Assembly: GCA_964615975.1 (NCBI GenBank)
Contig: CAZTTH010000010.1
Location: 30,605 to 94,604, forward strand
Direction of reading: 5' to 3'
From: CAZTTH01 sp964615975
GTDB taxonomy: Bacteria; Verrucomicrobiota; Lentisphaeria; JABSQK01; JAJFLO01
Length of the DNA: 64,000 bases
Both the position numbers and the translations under genes were made by a program. Positions 44,787 through 54,583 of this stretch are shown one piece after another. Under the pieces are notes generated by a model that did no database searches, had not been told where the DNA came from, and saw nothing but the letters and a program-made list of their open reading frames with translations. The first letter of the stretch is position 1; every line of letters begins with the position of its first letter.

Positions 44787-45605
44787 TTACCTCACATAAT
44801 CAACTTCCCCGTGAAACACATAGGCGGTTGGCCCCAACAAGGTGATATCGTTCGGCATGCCGTCATCCTTGATCGTGAAATTCACTTTCAGTACATCACC
44901 ACTGGCGCAGGTGACCTGGACTGGTGGTGTAATCTTGTGGGTTAGACAGGCAATGAGGGCGCCGGCAACAATGCCGGTGCCACATGCCAGGGTTTCATTC
45001 TCCACGCCGCGTTCATAGGTTCGAATATCGATTTGAGTCGGCCCGGTTGCCGCAATAAAATCGACATTGGTTCCCTGGGGGGCAAAATCACAATGATAAC
45101 GCAAATAAGGTCCTAGTTTGGGGAGATCGACATCCGCTACTGTATTACATTCCACCACGCAATGCGGCACACCGGTATTGACATAATTGTAGGCGATCTC
45201 CCGGCCATCGCAGATCAGGCTATTACCCAACCGCCAGTCCGTGGGAGCGGTCATATGCAGGCGCACCTGATCGTCAAGCACCTCGGCAGAAATCCGTCCG
45301 GCAGCAGTCTCAAATGTCATTGCCGCCGGGGCCGCGCCGATATCAACTGCCAGCCGGGCAACACAACGGGCGCCATTGCCGCACATATCGACTTCGTTGC
45401 CGTCGGGGTTGATAAACCGCATGCGGAAATCAGCGGTATCCGATGGGCAGATGAGGATAATGCCATCGCTGCCAATCCCCAGTTTGCGGGCACAGATGGC
45501 ACTCAACCAGGCGCGGTCGTCAAGAAGTGGAAATACTTCATCGCGGTGGTCAAACAAGATAAAATCATTTCCTGCTCCGTGCATCTTCCAGAAGGGTATG
45601 ATCAT
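44787..45605 (-). CDS. dapF: Diaminopimelate epimerase
   Basis: Converts LL- to meso-diaminopimelate, needed for lysine and peptidoglycan. The 272-residue protein opens KMHGAGNDFILFDH, contains the first catalytic cysteine in MCGNGARCVARLA and the second in ETLACGTGIVAGALIAC, and has GTNVDFI. Both racemase cysteines and the dyad-related repeat layout are intact. The ATG at 45605 fits the family start. No dapA or lysA is adjacent. Confidence 0.95.
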   Translation of the reverse strand: MIIPFWKMHGAGNDFILFDHRDEVFPLLDDRAWLSAICARKLGIGSDGIILICPSDTADFRMRFINPDGNEVDMCGNGARCVARLAVDIGAAPAAMTFETAAGRISAEVLDDQVRLHMTAPTDWRLGNSLICDGREIAYNYVNTGVPHCVVECNTVADVDLPKLGPYLRYHCDFAPQGTNVDFIAATGPTQIDIRTYERGVENETLACGTGIVAGALIACLTHKITPPVQVTCASGDVLKVNFTIKDDGMPNDITLLGPTAYVFHGEVDYVR

Positions 45606-45928
45606 ATGCGGATAGGCTCAATTCAAAAATTGTTGCGGTGATTTGAGATGGTATTAAGTTCACAGTAAAAATTAATCCACTCATGACCTTAACGAGTATC
45701 ACATTGGATTAATAATACGATTTTGATCTGGAATCAATATGAATATTGCGTTTGTTATAAAAATAAAACCGCATTATTATCTATTCCCTTATACATGGCC
45801 AAACACAATTCCATCCTGATCAAGAATGGCAAAATTCACGGTGCAACTCTGACCCAACCATGGTATCCAACAGTTTCAATTGGAAGACTAAATTATAATT
45901 TTTTAAATACATTGAAGGAATTTTTCAC
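45606..45928. other. Intergenic region between dapF and the AsmA-like gene
   Basis: 323 AT-rich bases between divergent genes, presumably carrying both promoters. A frame with ATG at 45795 runs 45 codons and ends in an ATGA overlap with the next gene at 45929-45932, but no ribosome-binding site precedes it and I recognise nothing in it. The ribosome-binding site of the AsmA-like gene (AAGGAA, 45914-45919) is inside. No RNA gene seen. Confidence 0.5.
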
Positions 45929-48900
45929 ATGAAGAAGTTTATAAAGTTTACCCTCCTGACCGGTACTCTATCATTGTTCATATTGATTGCGCTCCTCTGG
46001 TTTATGCGGTCAGAATTCTTTATCAAGAAAATTGTCTTGCCCCAAATCAGCGCGGCTGCCGGCATTGATCTGGCTGTCGATCGCGTCAACCTGAATCCGT
46101 TCAAATCCGTGACGATATCCGGATTAACGGTCGGCAATGCCCAAACACCATTAATGAAGGGACAGGAGATGGAGGTAAGATTTCGATTTCAATCCGCGTT
46201 ATTTGGGAATATCGTGATTGAAGAGATCAAATGTGCCAACCTTCAAGTCCATGTCATTCAGGATGCTGATGGCAATCTCAATCTGCCGCCAACCAAGCGC
46301 ACAACTTCCCCAACCGCATCCGTCTCCTCCGCCCCGCTGCCATTCAAATCGTTAATGATTAAACAGATTTCATTAACCAATCTCGCGTTAATATTTGAGC
46401 GCCGCGGCGCCGACGGCCAATCACTTACCCATGCACAGATCGCCAATATCAATGTGACAGCACAGGATATCAGTCATGACCAACCTGCCACATTTACCAT
46501 CAGCTCATCCCTGTCCGTGCAAGACTCATCCACCCCTCAGCCGGTGGCGCTGACAGCTGACCTCATTCAGGCCGAAATTAGCAGTAAGCTGGGAGCTGAT
46601 TTCCTGCCGGAATTTGTCTCAATCACTGCCAAAATCGACAAAACCAGCGGACATGCCGGTCCAATTGACCTGGCCAATCGATCGATCGAACTACAAACCA
46701 AAGTTGTTCGTCACGGCGATGAGTATCAGATCGAAAACTTTCAAGTCAGTGAATCATTGCATAATATTAAAGAATTTCTGACCCAAATTGATGGCCGCAT
46801 CAAACCCGCGCCATTGACTGCCGACATCAATATTGTCTTTACCCTGATCAAGAGCACGCCACTCAATATTATCGGCAGTTTGATCGATGACTTCGATTTC
46901 GGCAATACCTCGATCCGTTACCAGGGATCCCTGCACTTCGATCAAGAGCGCCAACGCACCGCCATTACCGGAAATCTTTTCGTGAAGGACTTCACCGTTG
47001 CTTCAGAAAATAACCATATCAAATCCATTGATCCTCTTGATTTAAGCTCAGACCATGATCTGGTCTTCGATCTTGTCAGCCAGGAACTCAGTTTGAATCA
47101 ATTCCAGTTCTCCGCCAAATCCAAGGCCAAGGAAATCGTAAAATTAGAACTCGATCAACCAACAGTAATTGCCCTTGCCTCCACCCGCAATGATACGAGT
47201 CAAGCCGCCACTCTCGCCATCAAAAGTGAACATTTTAATCTCGGTATGATCGCGCCGCTGATTCCCGATCTTCCTGCCCCGGTCGTCCTCAATAAAGCCA
47301 CCCTATCGACTGATTTAAAAGTGGGGATCATGAATTTTGGCAGGAAACTGACATTGAATGGCGCCATCGATGTCCATGATTTCGGACTCAATCTCGACGA
47401 TAACGAGACCTCCTACATCATCTCGACCAGCACGATAACCGCTACATGCGAGGATTTTTCAACACTTATTTTCAGCGGGGTCAAGAAAATTTTTACCAAT
47501 GATAACGAACTGGTTGCCGATAGCACATTCAAGGGAAAATTCGCCATCCCCACAACTGCGAATGGCGCGCCGGACATCGACCATATCTCCGGCGATTATG
47601 ATCTGACACAATTGCTCATTTACCCCACCATTTCCCTGCTTATCCCCCCCGCCATGAAAGCACAACTGCCGGTGAAAAACATCAATGCCAAAATCTCCGC
47701 TCAGGCCGCGATTAAAAGCCTCAACGATATCACCTTGAAGGGCAGTATCACTGCGGATAAAATGGCGTTTATCCCGCCTGATAATGCCGCCCCGATTCCG
47801 CTCAATACCCGTGCCAACCTTACCCTGGTCTATAATGGCAGAGACGCTGTCATCAGGGAATGGACAATCAACATCGCTGATAATGCGGGTACACTCATGG
47901 ATATGAACCTGAATGGCAAGATCGAATTAACCCCTCTCATCGCCAATTTTGACATCCAGATACCGGAAATTACCAGCCATGCGTTCGCGGTCGCTGGCAG
48001 GATCCTGGGCGATTATGATTTTGCCAAAACCACAATGGCCTATCAGGGCACCATCCGTTATCAGGACAGTGACAGCAGTGTTGCCCTCACTGGAGCTCTC
48101 GCGGTCAAAGATTTATCGGTGACTTCGAAAGCGGAGCAATTTCATTTTGCCCAGCCATTGAACTTAAACTCTAACTACACTGCCACGGTCACGGATTTCA
48201 ACACACTTACGCTCAAATCCAGCACCTTGCAATTAACCCGGGATAAGGAAACACTCCTTGATGTCAGCGCGCACGGTGAACTCGATTCGTCATTGAAAGA
48301 GCGGAAATCAACTCTCAATATCGCCATTCAAAAGCCGATCGACGCGGAAAAACTGATGGCGTTGGTCATCATGGGCGATGGGAAAACCGCCAAAACCGTT
48401 CCCCCGATTCCGATACCCGGGGGAAAATCAGGGAGTCCGAATCATACCCCCATGGACTATTGGCTTCAAAGCAATGTCACCGCTCCGGAAATCCGCTATA
48501 AAAATGTGATAATCAGCGAATTAAATGCCACGGCCCTGCTGGAAAAGGAGATCGCCACCATCAATCCATGCACCTATAAGCTGAATGGCGGGCCCATGGA
48601 CATCCAGGGCATGATCAGTCTCAAGGGCGGCAAACCAGGTGAATTTCACGGCAAGATCAATGGGGAAAATGTAAACTTGATTCCGTTTATCAGTAGTTTT
48701 CTTCCCAGTATAACGAATTTCACCAGTGGCGGATTAAAACGATTATCGCTTGAAATGAAAGGTTCGGGGACAGAGTGGATCAATCTTAAACAAAGTCTTT
48801 CAGGTACGGTAGACGCCGAAATAAATGACCTCAAATTTGCCAATATCCGCCAGGAAATTTCCCTGCTGTTAAACCTCATCGGCATCAGGCCTGATGATTT

Positions 48901-49513
48901 CACTCTCCAATCCGCGCTGCTCCAGGCGGATATCCATAATCAAAAAGTCTCCATCCCCGCACTGAAAATTACCAATCCGCAAGTGCGTATGAATTTGAAG
49001 GGCAGCATGGGATTGGGTGACGGGTGGGAGCCGGATCTGGAAATGGGACTGGCTTTTAATAATGAAGTGGCGCTGAACATTGAGAAAAAAGGCGGTAAAT
49101 TAAGCGCCGGCGCCGATGGCTTCAAACAAATTCAACCCGTATCATTGCAGGGGTGGTCAAAAAATTATTTGAGCACCAAATTCATTCCCCATCTCTTACA
49201 AAAATTGGGATTGATCAGCGACCAGCAAAAGGCGATTTCCGATGTGATTGGCAGCCTCAAGGGATTGATCAGCGGTAATTCCACGGACGGTCAAGCTCCC
49301 GTTACGACCCAGGAAAAACTGCAGCAGCTTACCAACGGGATTCTCGGAACCATCGATTCCTCGTCAGGCGATAAAAACAAAGAGCAAAAGCCAGCGGATA
49401 ATACCGGCAATAACTTGGAATCACCCAGCACTGAAAAGCCGACCGAACCCGAACCAATAGATAAACAAATTCAGGATGGCATCAAATCGATTAAAGGTTT
49501 ATTTGGGAAATAA
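45929..49513 (+). CDS. AsmA/DUF748-like envelope protein with internal duplication
   Basis: A 1194-residue protein anchored by one N-terminal helix (FTLLTGTLSLFILIALLWFM, about 8-27) and otherwise periplasmic. The start, FFIKKIVLPQISAAAGIDLA then VDRVNLNPFKSVTISGLTVG, is typical of AsmA/DUF748/TamB-like proteins, which form long beta-groove bridges for phospholipid transfer. Two regions about 100 residues long near residues 313 and 690 are similar (D-(F/Y)-DF ... T ... YQG, then (A/T)G-x-L-x-VKD-x-x-V-x-S and PL-x-L-x-S). The C-terminus has the family's closing AsmA-like segment (LKQSLSGTVDAEINDLKFAN) and a hydrophilic tail. Ribosome-binding site AAGGAA at 45914-45919. It is not part of an operon with sdh in any obvious way. 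Confidence 0.85.
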   Translation: MKKFIKFTLLTGTLSLFILIALLWFMRSEFFIKKIVLPQISAAAGIDLAVDRVNLNPFKSVTISGLTVGNAQTPLMKGQEMEVRFRFQSALFGNIVIEEIKCANLQVHVIQDADGNLNLPPTKRTTSPTASVSSAPLPFKSLMIKQISLTNLALIFERRGADGQSLTHAQIANINVTAQDISHDQPATFTISSSLSVQDSSTPQPVALTADLIQAEISSKLGADFLPEFVSITAKIDKTSGHAGPIDLANRSIELQTKVVRHGDEYQIENFQVSESLHNIKEFLTQIDGRIKPAPLTADINIVFTLIKSTPLNIIGSLIDDFDFGNTSIRYQGSLHFDQERQRTAITGNLFVKDFTVASENNHIKSIDPLDLSSDHDLVFDLVSQELSLNQFQFSAKSKAKEIVKLELDQPTVIALASTRNDTSQAATLAIKSEHFNLGMIAPLIPDLPAPVVLNKATLSTDLKVGIMNFGRKLTLNGAIDVHDFGLNLDDNETSYIISTSTITATCEDFSTLIFSGVKKIFTNDNELVADSTFKGKFAIPTTANGAPDIDHISGDYDLTQLLIYPTISLLIPPAMKAQLPVKNINAKISAQAAIKSLNDITLKGSITADKMAFIPPDNAAPIPLNTRANLTLVYNGRDAVIREWTINIADNAGTLMDMNLNGKIELTPLIANFDIQIPEITSHAFAVAGRILGDYDFAKTTMAYQGTIRYQDSDSSVALTGALAVKDLSVTSKAEQFHFAQPLNLNSNYTATVTDFNTLTLKSSTLQLTRDKETLLDVSAHGELDSSLKERKSTLNIAIQKPIDAEKLMALVIMGDGKTAKTVPPIPIPGGKSGSPNHTPMDYWLQSNVTAPEIRYKNVIISELNATALLEKEIATINPCTYKLNGGPMDIQGMISLKGGKPGEFHGKINGENVNLIPFISSFLPSITNFTSGGLKRLSLEMKGSGTEWINLKQSLSGTVDAEINDLKFANIRQEISLLLNLIGIRPDDFTLQSALLQADIHNQKVSIPALKITNPQVRMNLKGSMGLGDGWEPDLEMGLAFNNEVALNIEKKGGKLSAGADGFKQIQPVSLQGWSKNYLSTKFIPHLLQKLGLISDQQKAISDVIGSLKGLISGNSTDGQAPVTTQEKLQQLTNGILGTIDSSSGDKNKEQKPADNTGNNLESPSTEKPTEPEPIDKQIQDGIKSIKGLFGK

Positions 49514-49671
49514 GCCGCGGAAAAGATTTAAAACTTCTCTCCCAAGCCTTGAATTGACTGTCAGGGGAATTTACTTTGGGCTTGCTTTTAGACGCCGACA
49601 CCCTACGATTCGCATTGGCGCAATTATTTCATCAATTTCGTTATCACTTAATTTAATCACTAAAAATAGTC

Positions 49672-50331
49672 ATGAAGTTGAGCGTATTATATCCTCAGTC
49701 TTCGATTGCTAAAAAAGCCGTTATGGCCTTGACCGGCCTGGCGTTGTTTGGCTTTTTAATCACCCATCTGCTGGGGAATTTTCTCCTTTTTGCCGGTCCT
49801 CATGTTTACAACCTGTATTCCCATAAATTAATCTCCAACCCGTTGATTTACGGCGCCGAAGCCTTCCTGCTGGCTATTTTCCTTTTTCATGTTGCTCTGG
49901 CCATTAAAGTCACTCTCGAAAACCGCAACGCGCGGCCACAAGGATATGTCGTGACCAACGCGCTGGGGAAAAAAACGCTCGCTTCATCCACCATGATGAT
50001 TTCAGGAATCATTATTTTTGCGTTCCTGATCATCCATATCAAATCCTTTAAGTTCGGAGTCGATGTCGTGCCCCCTTCAGCGGAAGGGGTGCGCGATTTG
50101 TATGCCTTGGTGATCACGCGTTTTCAAAATCCTGCCTATGCGATTCTTTACATTCTTTGTATGCTGGTATTGGGTTTTCACCTCAGCCATGCCTTGCAAA
50201 GCGCCGCGCGCACCTTCGGATTGAGCCATCCCAAATATATCGCGGTTGCCGATTGCTTCTCCCGGGGACTGGGAATCGCTTTTGCCATCGGGTACAGCAT
50301 CTTTCCGATTTATTTCGGGTTCATCAAATAA
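49672..50331 (+). CDS. sdhC: Succinate dehydrogenase/fumarate reductase cytochrome b558 subunit
   Basis: Membrane anchor of complex II that binds two b hemes and quinone, 219 residues with five helices. Histidine ligands and flanks are present: FLITHLLGNFLLFAG, the FLFHVALAIK helix, FLIIHIKSFKFGVDV and LGFHLSHALQSAARTFGL. This is the B. subtilis/Wolinella-like single-subunit anchor (no sdhD). Ordinarily sdhA follows directly; here a toxin-antitoxin-type pair lies between them. The ATG at 49672 has only a weak ribosome-binding site. Confidence 0.92.
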   Translation: MKLSVLYPQSSIAKKAVMALTGLALFGFLITHLLGNFLLFAGPHVYNLYSHKLISNPLIYGAEAFLLAIFLFHVALAIKVTLENRNARPQGYVVTNALGKKTLASSTMMISGIIIFAFLIIHIKSFKFGVDVVPPSAEGVRDLYALVITRFQNPAYAILYILCMLVLGFHLSHALQSAARTFGLSHPKYIAVADCFSRGLGIAFAIGYSIFPIYFGFIK

Positions 50332-50341
50332 CACAGGTCAT

Positions 50342-50635
50342 ATGACTAATCGTAATGATATCCTTGAAAAACTTAAACACCTTAACCCGCTAAGCCGGCA
50401 GAATTATCATGCCGAAATCAAAGGCATATTCGGTTCGTTTAGTCGAGATGAGATGAAGACTGGCAGTGATATTGATGTGATGGTGGAATTTCAAGATAAC
50501 GCCTCATTATTGGATTTATGTGCGCTGGGAAATTTTCTTGAAAATACATTCAAGTGCAAGGTCGATATTGTATCGGAAGAATCGATTAGAAAGGAAATCC
50601 GCAATTCAATCTATCAAGATTTAATCAAAATATGA
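50342..50635 (+). CDS. MNT-type nucleotidyltransferase (MntA-like), partner of HEPN
   Basis: A 97-residue minimal nucleotidyltransferase. The catalytic pattern GSFSRDEMKTGSDIDVMVEF carries the GS...(S)D-x-D motif, and the C-terminal (CKVDIVSEESIRKEI) is typical of the MNT family paired with HEPN toxins. It may modify and neutralise the HEPN RNase, as described for MntA/HepT. The start is the ATG at 50342, ten bases after sdhC; the longer frame from 50246 runs inside sdhC. Its stop overlaps the HEPN start as ATGA (50632-50635). The frame is intact although its partner is broken. Confidence 0.85.
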   Translation: MTNRNDILEKLKHLNPLSRQNYHAEIKGIFGSFSRDEMKTGSDIDVMVEFQDNASLLDLCALGNFLENTFKCKVDIVSEESIRKEIRNSIYQDLIKI

Positions 50636-50989
50636 GTCGTAATTTTTTGGTTTATTTAGACGATATCATCGCAGCAGAAAAACAAATCCGTGAATTCATT
50701 AGCGGAATGACTACTTGGGAATAGTTCAAAAACGATGACAAAACATCCAGTGCAGTTATTCGAAAACTGGAAATCAGTTGGAGAAGCGGTTAAACATGTG
50801 CCGGATGAAATTAGAATACAGTATCCGAATATACCGTGGAAAAACCTGGCAGGATTGCGTGACCGACTAATCCATGGCTATTTCGGGATCAATTATAAAA
50901 TTGTCTGGAATACAATTATCATGGAATTGCCAACAATAGCTAAATCCATATCTCTAATCATCAGTCAACTGAATAGAAACGCCAAATAA
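50632..50989 (+). pseudogene. Broken HEPN-domain toxin (HepT/DUF86-like)
   Basis: The gene begins at the ATG at 50632 overlapping the MNT stop (MSRNFLVYLDDIIAAEKQIR), which is the standard opening of DUF86 HEPN proteins. In-frame TAG at 50722-50724 interrupts it where family members have glutamate. After the stop the same frame gives FKNDDKTSSAVIRKLEI, then near 50776-50779 a one-base insertion (AGTT where ATT is expected) moves the sense to another frame: VGEAVKHVPDEIRIQYPNI and then RDRLIHGYFGINY, with the RNase motif R-x4-H intact. Two lesions mean no full-length toxin; a 84-codon ORF from 50735 covers only the C-terminal part. Confidence 0.82.
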
Positions 50990-51009
50990 AATTTTTTAGG
51001 AAAAAATTA

Positions 51010-52926
51010 ATGGATTTAAATGCTAAAATACCGGGCGGACCAATCGAAAAGAAATGGGACAAGCACAAGTCTGAATTGAAGCTGGTCAATCCCGCCAACA
51101 AACGAAAATTCACCGTGATCGTGGTGGGATCCGGATTGGCTGGCAGTTCAGCGGCAGCATCGCTGGCGGAGCTGGGTTACAACGTTCTTTGTTTTTGTAT
51201 TCAGGACAGCCCCCGGCGCGCGCATAGCATCGCCGCCCAAGGCGGCATCAACGCCGCGAAAAATTATCGCAACGACGGCGATAGTGTCTGGCGCTTGTTT
51301 TATGACACGATCAAGGGCGGTGATTATCGCTCCCGTGAAGGCAATGTCTATCGTCTGGCCCAGTTGAGTGTTAATATCATCGATCAATGTGTCGCCCAGG
51401 GAGTGCCATTCGCGCGCGAATACGGGGGATTACTGGATTCACGTTCCTTCGGCGGCGCCCAGGTATCGCGCACATTTTATGCGCGCGGCCAAACGGGACA
51501 ACAACTGATGCTTGGCGCCTACAGCGCGTTATCCCGGCAGATCGGACTGGGGACGGTTAAGATGTTTCCCCGACATGAGATGTTGGATTTGGTAACCGTT
51601 GACGGCAAAGCCTGTGGGATCGTAACCCGCGATCTGATTTCCGGTGACATCCGCTCCTATTCCGGTCACACGGTATTGTTATGCACCGGGGGATATGTCA
51701 ATGTCTATAATCTGTCCACCAATGGCAATGCCTCCAATGCCACCGCCATATGGCGTGCCTATAAAAAAGGCGCCTTGATTGCCAATCCCTGTTACACTCA
51801 GATCCATCCCACCTGCCTGCCGGTTACCGGGGATCACCAATCCAAGTTAACCTTGATGAGCGAATCCCTGCGTAACGACGGCCGGGTCTGGGTGCCGAAA
51901 AATCCTGGCGACAATCGCTCTCCCAGTCAAATCCCGGATAAAGAACGCGATTATTTCCTTGAGCGTATTTATCCGGCATTCGGCAATCTGGTCCCGCGAG
52001 ATGTGGCTTCTCGCGCCGCCAAGAAGATGTGCGACAATGGCTTTGGGGTCGGCGCCAGCAAAATGGCTGTCTACCTTGATTTCGCGGATTCAATCCAGCG
52101 TTTGGGAAAATCAGCAATCGAGGAGCGTTATGGCAACCTTTTCCAAATGTACGCGAAAATAACCGGTGAAAATCCCTACGCGTCCCCCATGCGCATTTAT
52201 CCCGCGCCCCATTACGCCATGGGCGGATTATGGGTCGACTATAATTTAATGAGCACCATTCCCGGTCTGTTTGTTCTGGGCGAGGCAAATTTTTCTGATC
52301 ACGGCGCCAATCGCCTGGGCGCCAGCGCCTTGATGCAGGGATTGGCAGACGGATACTTTGTCATCCCATATACGGTGGGCGACTACCTGGCGCCCTTGCT
52401 GGGAAAATCCCAGCCCGACACGACACATGCGGCCTTCAAGGATGCGGAAAAAGCCGTACAATCCCGCATCGATAAATTTCTTTCCATCAAAGGGAAACGC
52501 ACGGTGTATGAATTCCATCGCTCGCTCGGTCGCCTGATGTGGGATCACTGTGGCATGTCCCGCCATGCGACGAGCTTGACCAAATCACTCGATGACATCC
52601 GCACGATGAAGGAAGAATATTGGCGCGACATCACGATCATGGGATCTGGCGGCGATATCAATCAAACCCTGGAGAAAGCCGGACGCATCGCCGATTACTT
52701 TGAATTGGCGGATGTCATGGTGCGGGATGCCTTGAATCGCAACGAATCGTGTGGCGGCCATTTCCGCGAAGAATACCAAACCGCAGAAAACGACACCCTG
52801 CGCGATGATGAGAATTATACCTACGTCGCCGCCTGGGAATACAACGGCGAACAGGACCCCCCGAAACTGCACAAGGAGTACTTGGACTTCGAGTTCGTTA
52901 AATTAACTCAACGGAGCTATAAATAA
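51010..52926 (+). CDS. sdhA: Succinate dehydrogenase/fumarate reductase flavoprotein subunit
   Basis: Catalytic subunit of complex II oxidising succinate to fumarate, or the reverse, 638 residues with covalent FAD. Motifs are the dinucleotide loop [20 protein letters not shown], the histidyl-FAD region [16 protein letters not shown], the active-site [26 protein letters not shown] and the [10 protein letters not shown] loop, and the C-terminal [13 protein letters not shown]. The sequence follows the non-classical lineage found with the single-helix-bundle SdhC. It starts 20 bases after the broken HEPN gene, and 25 bases precede sdhB. Confidence 0.95.
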   Translation: MDLNAKIPGGPIEKKWDKHKSELKLVNPANKRKFTVIVVGSGLAGSSAAASLAELGYNVLCFCIQDSPRRAHSIAAQGGINAAKNYRNDGDSVWRLFYDTIKGGDYRSREGNVYRLAQLSVNIIDQCVAQGVPFAREYGGLLDSRSFGGAQVSRTFYARGQTGQQLMLGAYSALSRQIGLGTVKMFPRHEMLDLVTVDGKACGIVTRDLISGDIRSYSGHTVLLCTGGYVNVYNLSTNGNASNATAIWRAYKKGALIANPCYTQIHPTCLPVTGDHQSKLTLMSESLRNDGRVWVPKNPGDNRSPSQIPDKERDYFLERIYPAFGNLVPRDVASRAAKKMCDNGFGVGASKMAVYLDFADSIQRLGKSAIEERYGNLFQMYAKITGENPYASPMRIYPAPHYAMGGLWVDYNLMSTIPGLFVLGEANFSDHGANRLGASALMQGLADGYFVIPYTVGDYLAPLLGKSQPDTTHAAFKDAEKAVQSRIDKFLSIKGKRTVYEFHRSLGRLMWDHCGMSRHATSLTKSLDDIRTMKEEYWRDITIMGSGGDINQTLEKAGRIADYFELADVMVRDALNRNESCGGHFREEYQTAENDTLRDDENYTYVAAWEYNGEQDPPKLHKEYLDFEFVKLTQRSYK

Positions 52927-52951
52927 AAAATAGGATTTTTTATTTAATATC

Positions 52952-53701
52952 ATGAAATTGACACTAAAAATCTGGCGGCAAAAATCAGCGGATAGTCCGG
53001 GCAACTACGAAACATATCTGGTCAATGAGATTTCACCCGATATGTCCTTTTTGGAAATGTTGGATATCCTCAATAGCAACCTGGAAAAAGCCGGCAAGGA
53101 ACCTGTGGCTTTCGATCACGATTGTCGTGAAGGCATCTGCGGCACCTGCAGTCTCTATATCAATGGCCGCCCACATGGACCAGATCGCGGCACCACCACC
53201 TGTCAGCTGCATATGCGCTCTTTCCAAGATGGGGATACCATCTTTATCGATCCCTGGCGCGCCAAACCCTTCAAGGTCATCAAGGATCTGATGGTCGATC
53301 GTTCCTCATTCGACCGCATCATTCAGGCCGGCGGTTATATTTCCGTCAATACCGGCAGCGCCCCGGATGCCAATTCCCTGCCTATCAGTAAACCCCGGGC
53401 AGAACTGGCGTTTGACGCGGCTGCCTGTATCGGTTGCGGCGCCTGTGTCGCTGCCTGTAAAAATGCTTCCGCCATGTTGTTTGTTTCCGCGAAAGTGGCG
53501 CACTTCATGATGGTACCTCAAGGTCAGCCGGAACGGCGGCAGCGGGTTTTGGATATGGTTGAAACCATGGATAGGGAAGGATTTGGCAATTGCACCAATG
53601 AAGGCGAATGCGAAGCCGCGTGCCCCAAAAAGATCAAAGTCGAAAACATCGCCCGCCTCAATCGCGATTATCTCCGCGCCAGAATTGGTCTGCCTCTCTA
53701 A
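52952..53701 (+). CDS. sdhB: Succinate dehydrogenase/fumarate reductase iron-sulfur subunit
   Basis: Electron-transfer subunit of complex II, 249 residues. The [2Fe-2S] cluster is bound by CREGICGTC and a cysteine in TTTCQLHM; the [4Fe-4S] and [3Fe-4S] clusters by [11 protein letters not shown] and [12 protein letters not shown]. All cluster cysteines are present. It completes the sdhC-sdhA-sdhB set; the orientation and spacing say that the three are one transcription unit with the toxin-antitoxin insert. Confidence 0.95.
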   Translation: MKLTLKIWRQKSADSPGNYETYLVNEISPDMSFLEMLDILNSNLEKAGKEPVAFDHDCREGICGTCSLYINGRPHGPDRGTTTCQLHMRSFQDGDTIFIDPWRAKPFKVIKDLMVDRSSFDRIIQAGGYISVNTGSAPDANSLPISKPRAELAFDAAACIGCGACVAACKNASAMLFVSAKVAHFMMVPQGQPERRQRVLDMVETMDREGFGNCTNEGECEAACPKKIKVENIARLNRDYLRARIGLPL

Positions 53702-53829
53702 ATTGTGTTTGGCTGACCCCTCTGAATCCGGAGAATGAGGCGCTCCAGCTCAGCAATATATGTTGACATGAACATTACCATCCCACAGATTAAGTTTGAC
53801 CAAAATCGAATTGAGAATATCTTTGCATC

Positions 53830-54234
53830 ATGGTCACCAGTCGAAAATCCAAACTAGACCCCGAAAAGCAAGAGCGATTCCTGAATGATTTGCGCCGCGA
53901 TCTGGCAACCCGACGCCGGGGCTATCGCGAACGAGCGCTCAGTATGTTACCGCATATCTGCGGGAGCTGCGGACGGGAATTCTCAGGAAAAAAACTCTCT
54001 CAACTCACCGTTCATCATAAAGACCATAATCATGATAACAATCCCCCGGATGGCAGCAATTGGGAATTGCTTTGCCTTTACTGTCACGATCATGAACACG
54101 AAAAGTACAAGATGAAAGGGTATGGAAGCGCGGAAAGTGTGGATGCCAGTAAGATTACCCCTGCCATGTTCAACCCGTTTGAGAATCTCGATCAACTGTT
54201 AAAGTCTAAAATCGATTCCGCAAATCCAGATTAA
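53830..54234 (+). CDS. HNH nuclease family protein, YajD-like
   Basis: A 134-residue HNH protein. Two zinc-type CxxC pairs are visible (ICGSCGREF and LCLYCHDHEHE) around the HNH core LTVHHKDHNHDNNPPDGSNW, with the H-H-x-D-H and N-W residues. Size and layout match E. coli YajD, whose role is not established. Start at the ATG at 53830 with no strong ribosome-binding site. It follows sdhB by 128 bases on the same strand and faces the ferredoxin-like gene. Confidence 0.85.
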   Translation: MVTSRKSKLDPEKQERFLNDLRRDLATRRRGYRERALSMLPHICGSCGREFSGKKLSQLTVHHKDHNHDNNPPDGSNWELLCLYCHDHEHEKYKMKGYGSAESVDASKITPAMFNPFENLDQLLKSKIDSANPD

Positions 54235-54271
54235 CCGGAATCCCGGACAACTCCCAGCAACCGGGCTATGG

Positions 54272-54583
54272 TTATGGGAAATACTTGGCGAAGGGATCCG
54301 TGGCGGTGTTATCCCGTTTTTCAGCGGCACACAATTCTGAATTCACTAACGCCTTGACCTGTTCCTTGACACTGACTTCCGATGCGTCCGCAACCCATTC
54401 CTGATTGACCCGCACACTGGGACAATGGTAATCCTTAAGATTGCATCTTGACACACAATAATGGGGGATCAGATCGACCAGCTTTCGCTCCCGGACAGGC
54501 AGTTTTTCCAAGGCATTGATTATCCCTTGCGACCCGAGAGCCTGGCATTCAGGCCCCAGACAAACTTGTACATTTACAGCCAT
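54272..54583 (-). CDS. Thioredoxin-like [2Fe-2S] ferredoxin
   Basis: A 103-residue protein related to the NuoE/2Fe-2S thioredoxin-like family. Cysteines are placed as C-x4-C in VCLGPECQALGSQGI (residues 8 and 13) and C-x3-C in HYCVSRCNLKDYHCP (43 and 47, with a further cysteine at 54), which would bind one [2Fe-2S] cluster. PSVRVNQEWVADA is the typical closing strand. No diaphorase or hydrogenase gene is adjacent, so the partner is unknown. Confidence 0.8.
   Translation of the reverse strand: MAVNVQVCLGPECQALGSQGIINALEKLPVRERKLVDLIPHYCVSRCNLKDYHCPSVRVNQEWVADASEVSVKEQVKALVNSELCAAEKRDNTATDPFAKYFP

Noticed and set aside
53769..53855. A 28-codon frame upstream of the HNH gene
   Set aside because: Overlaps the HNH start in another frame, no ribosome-binding site and no recognisable sequence.
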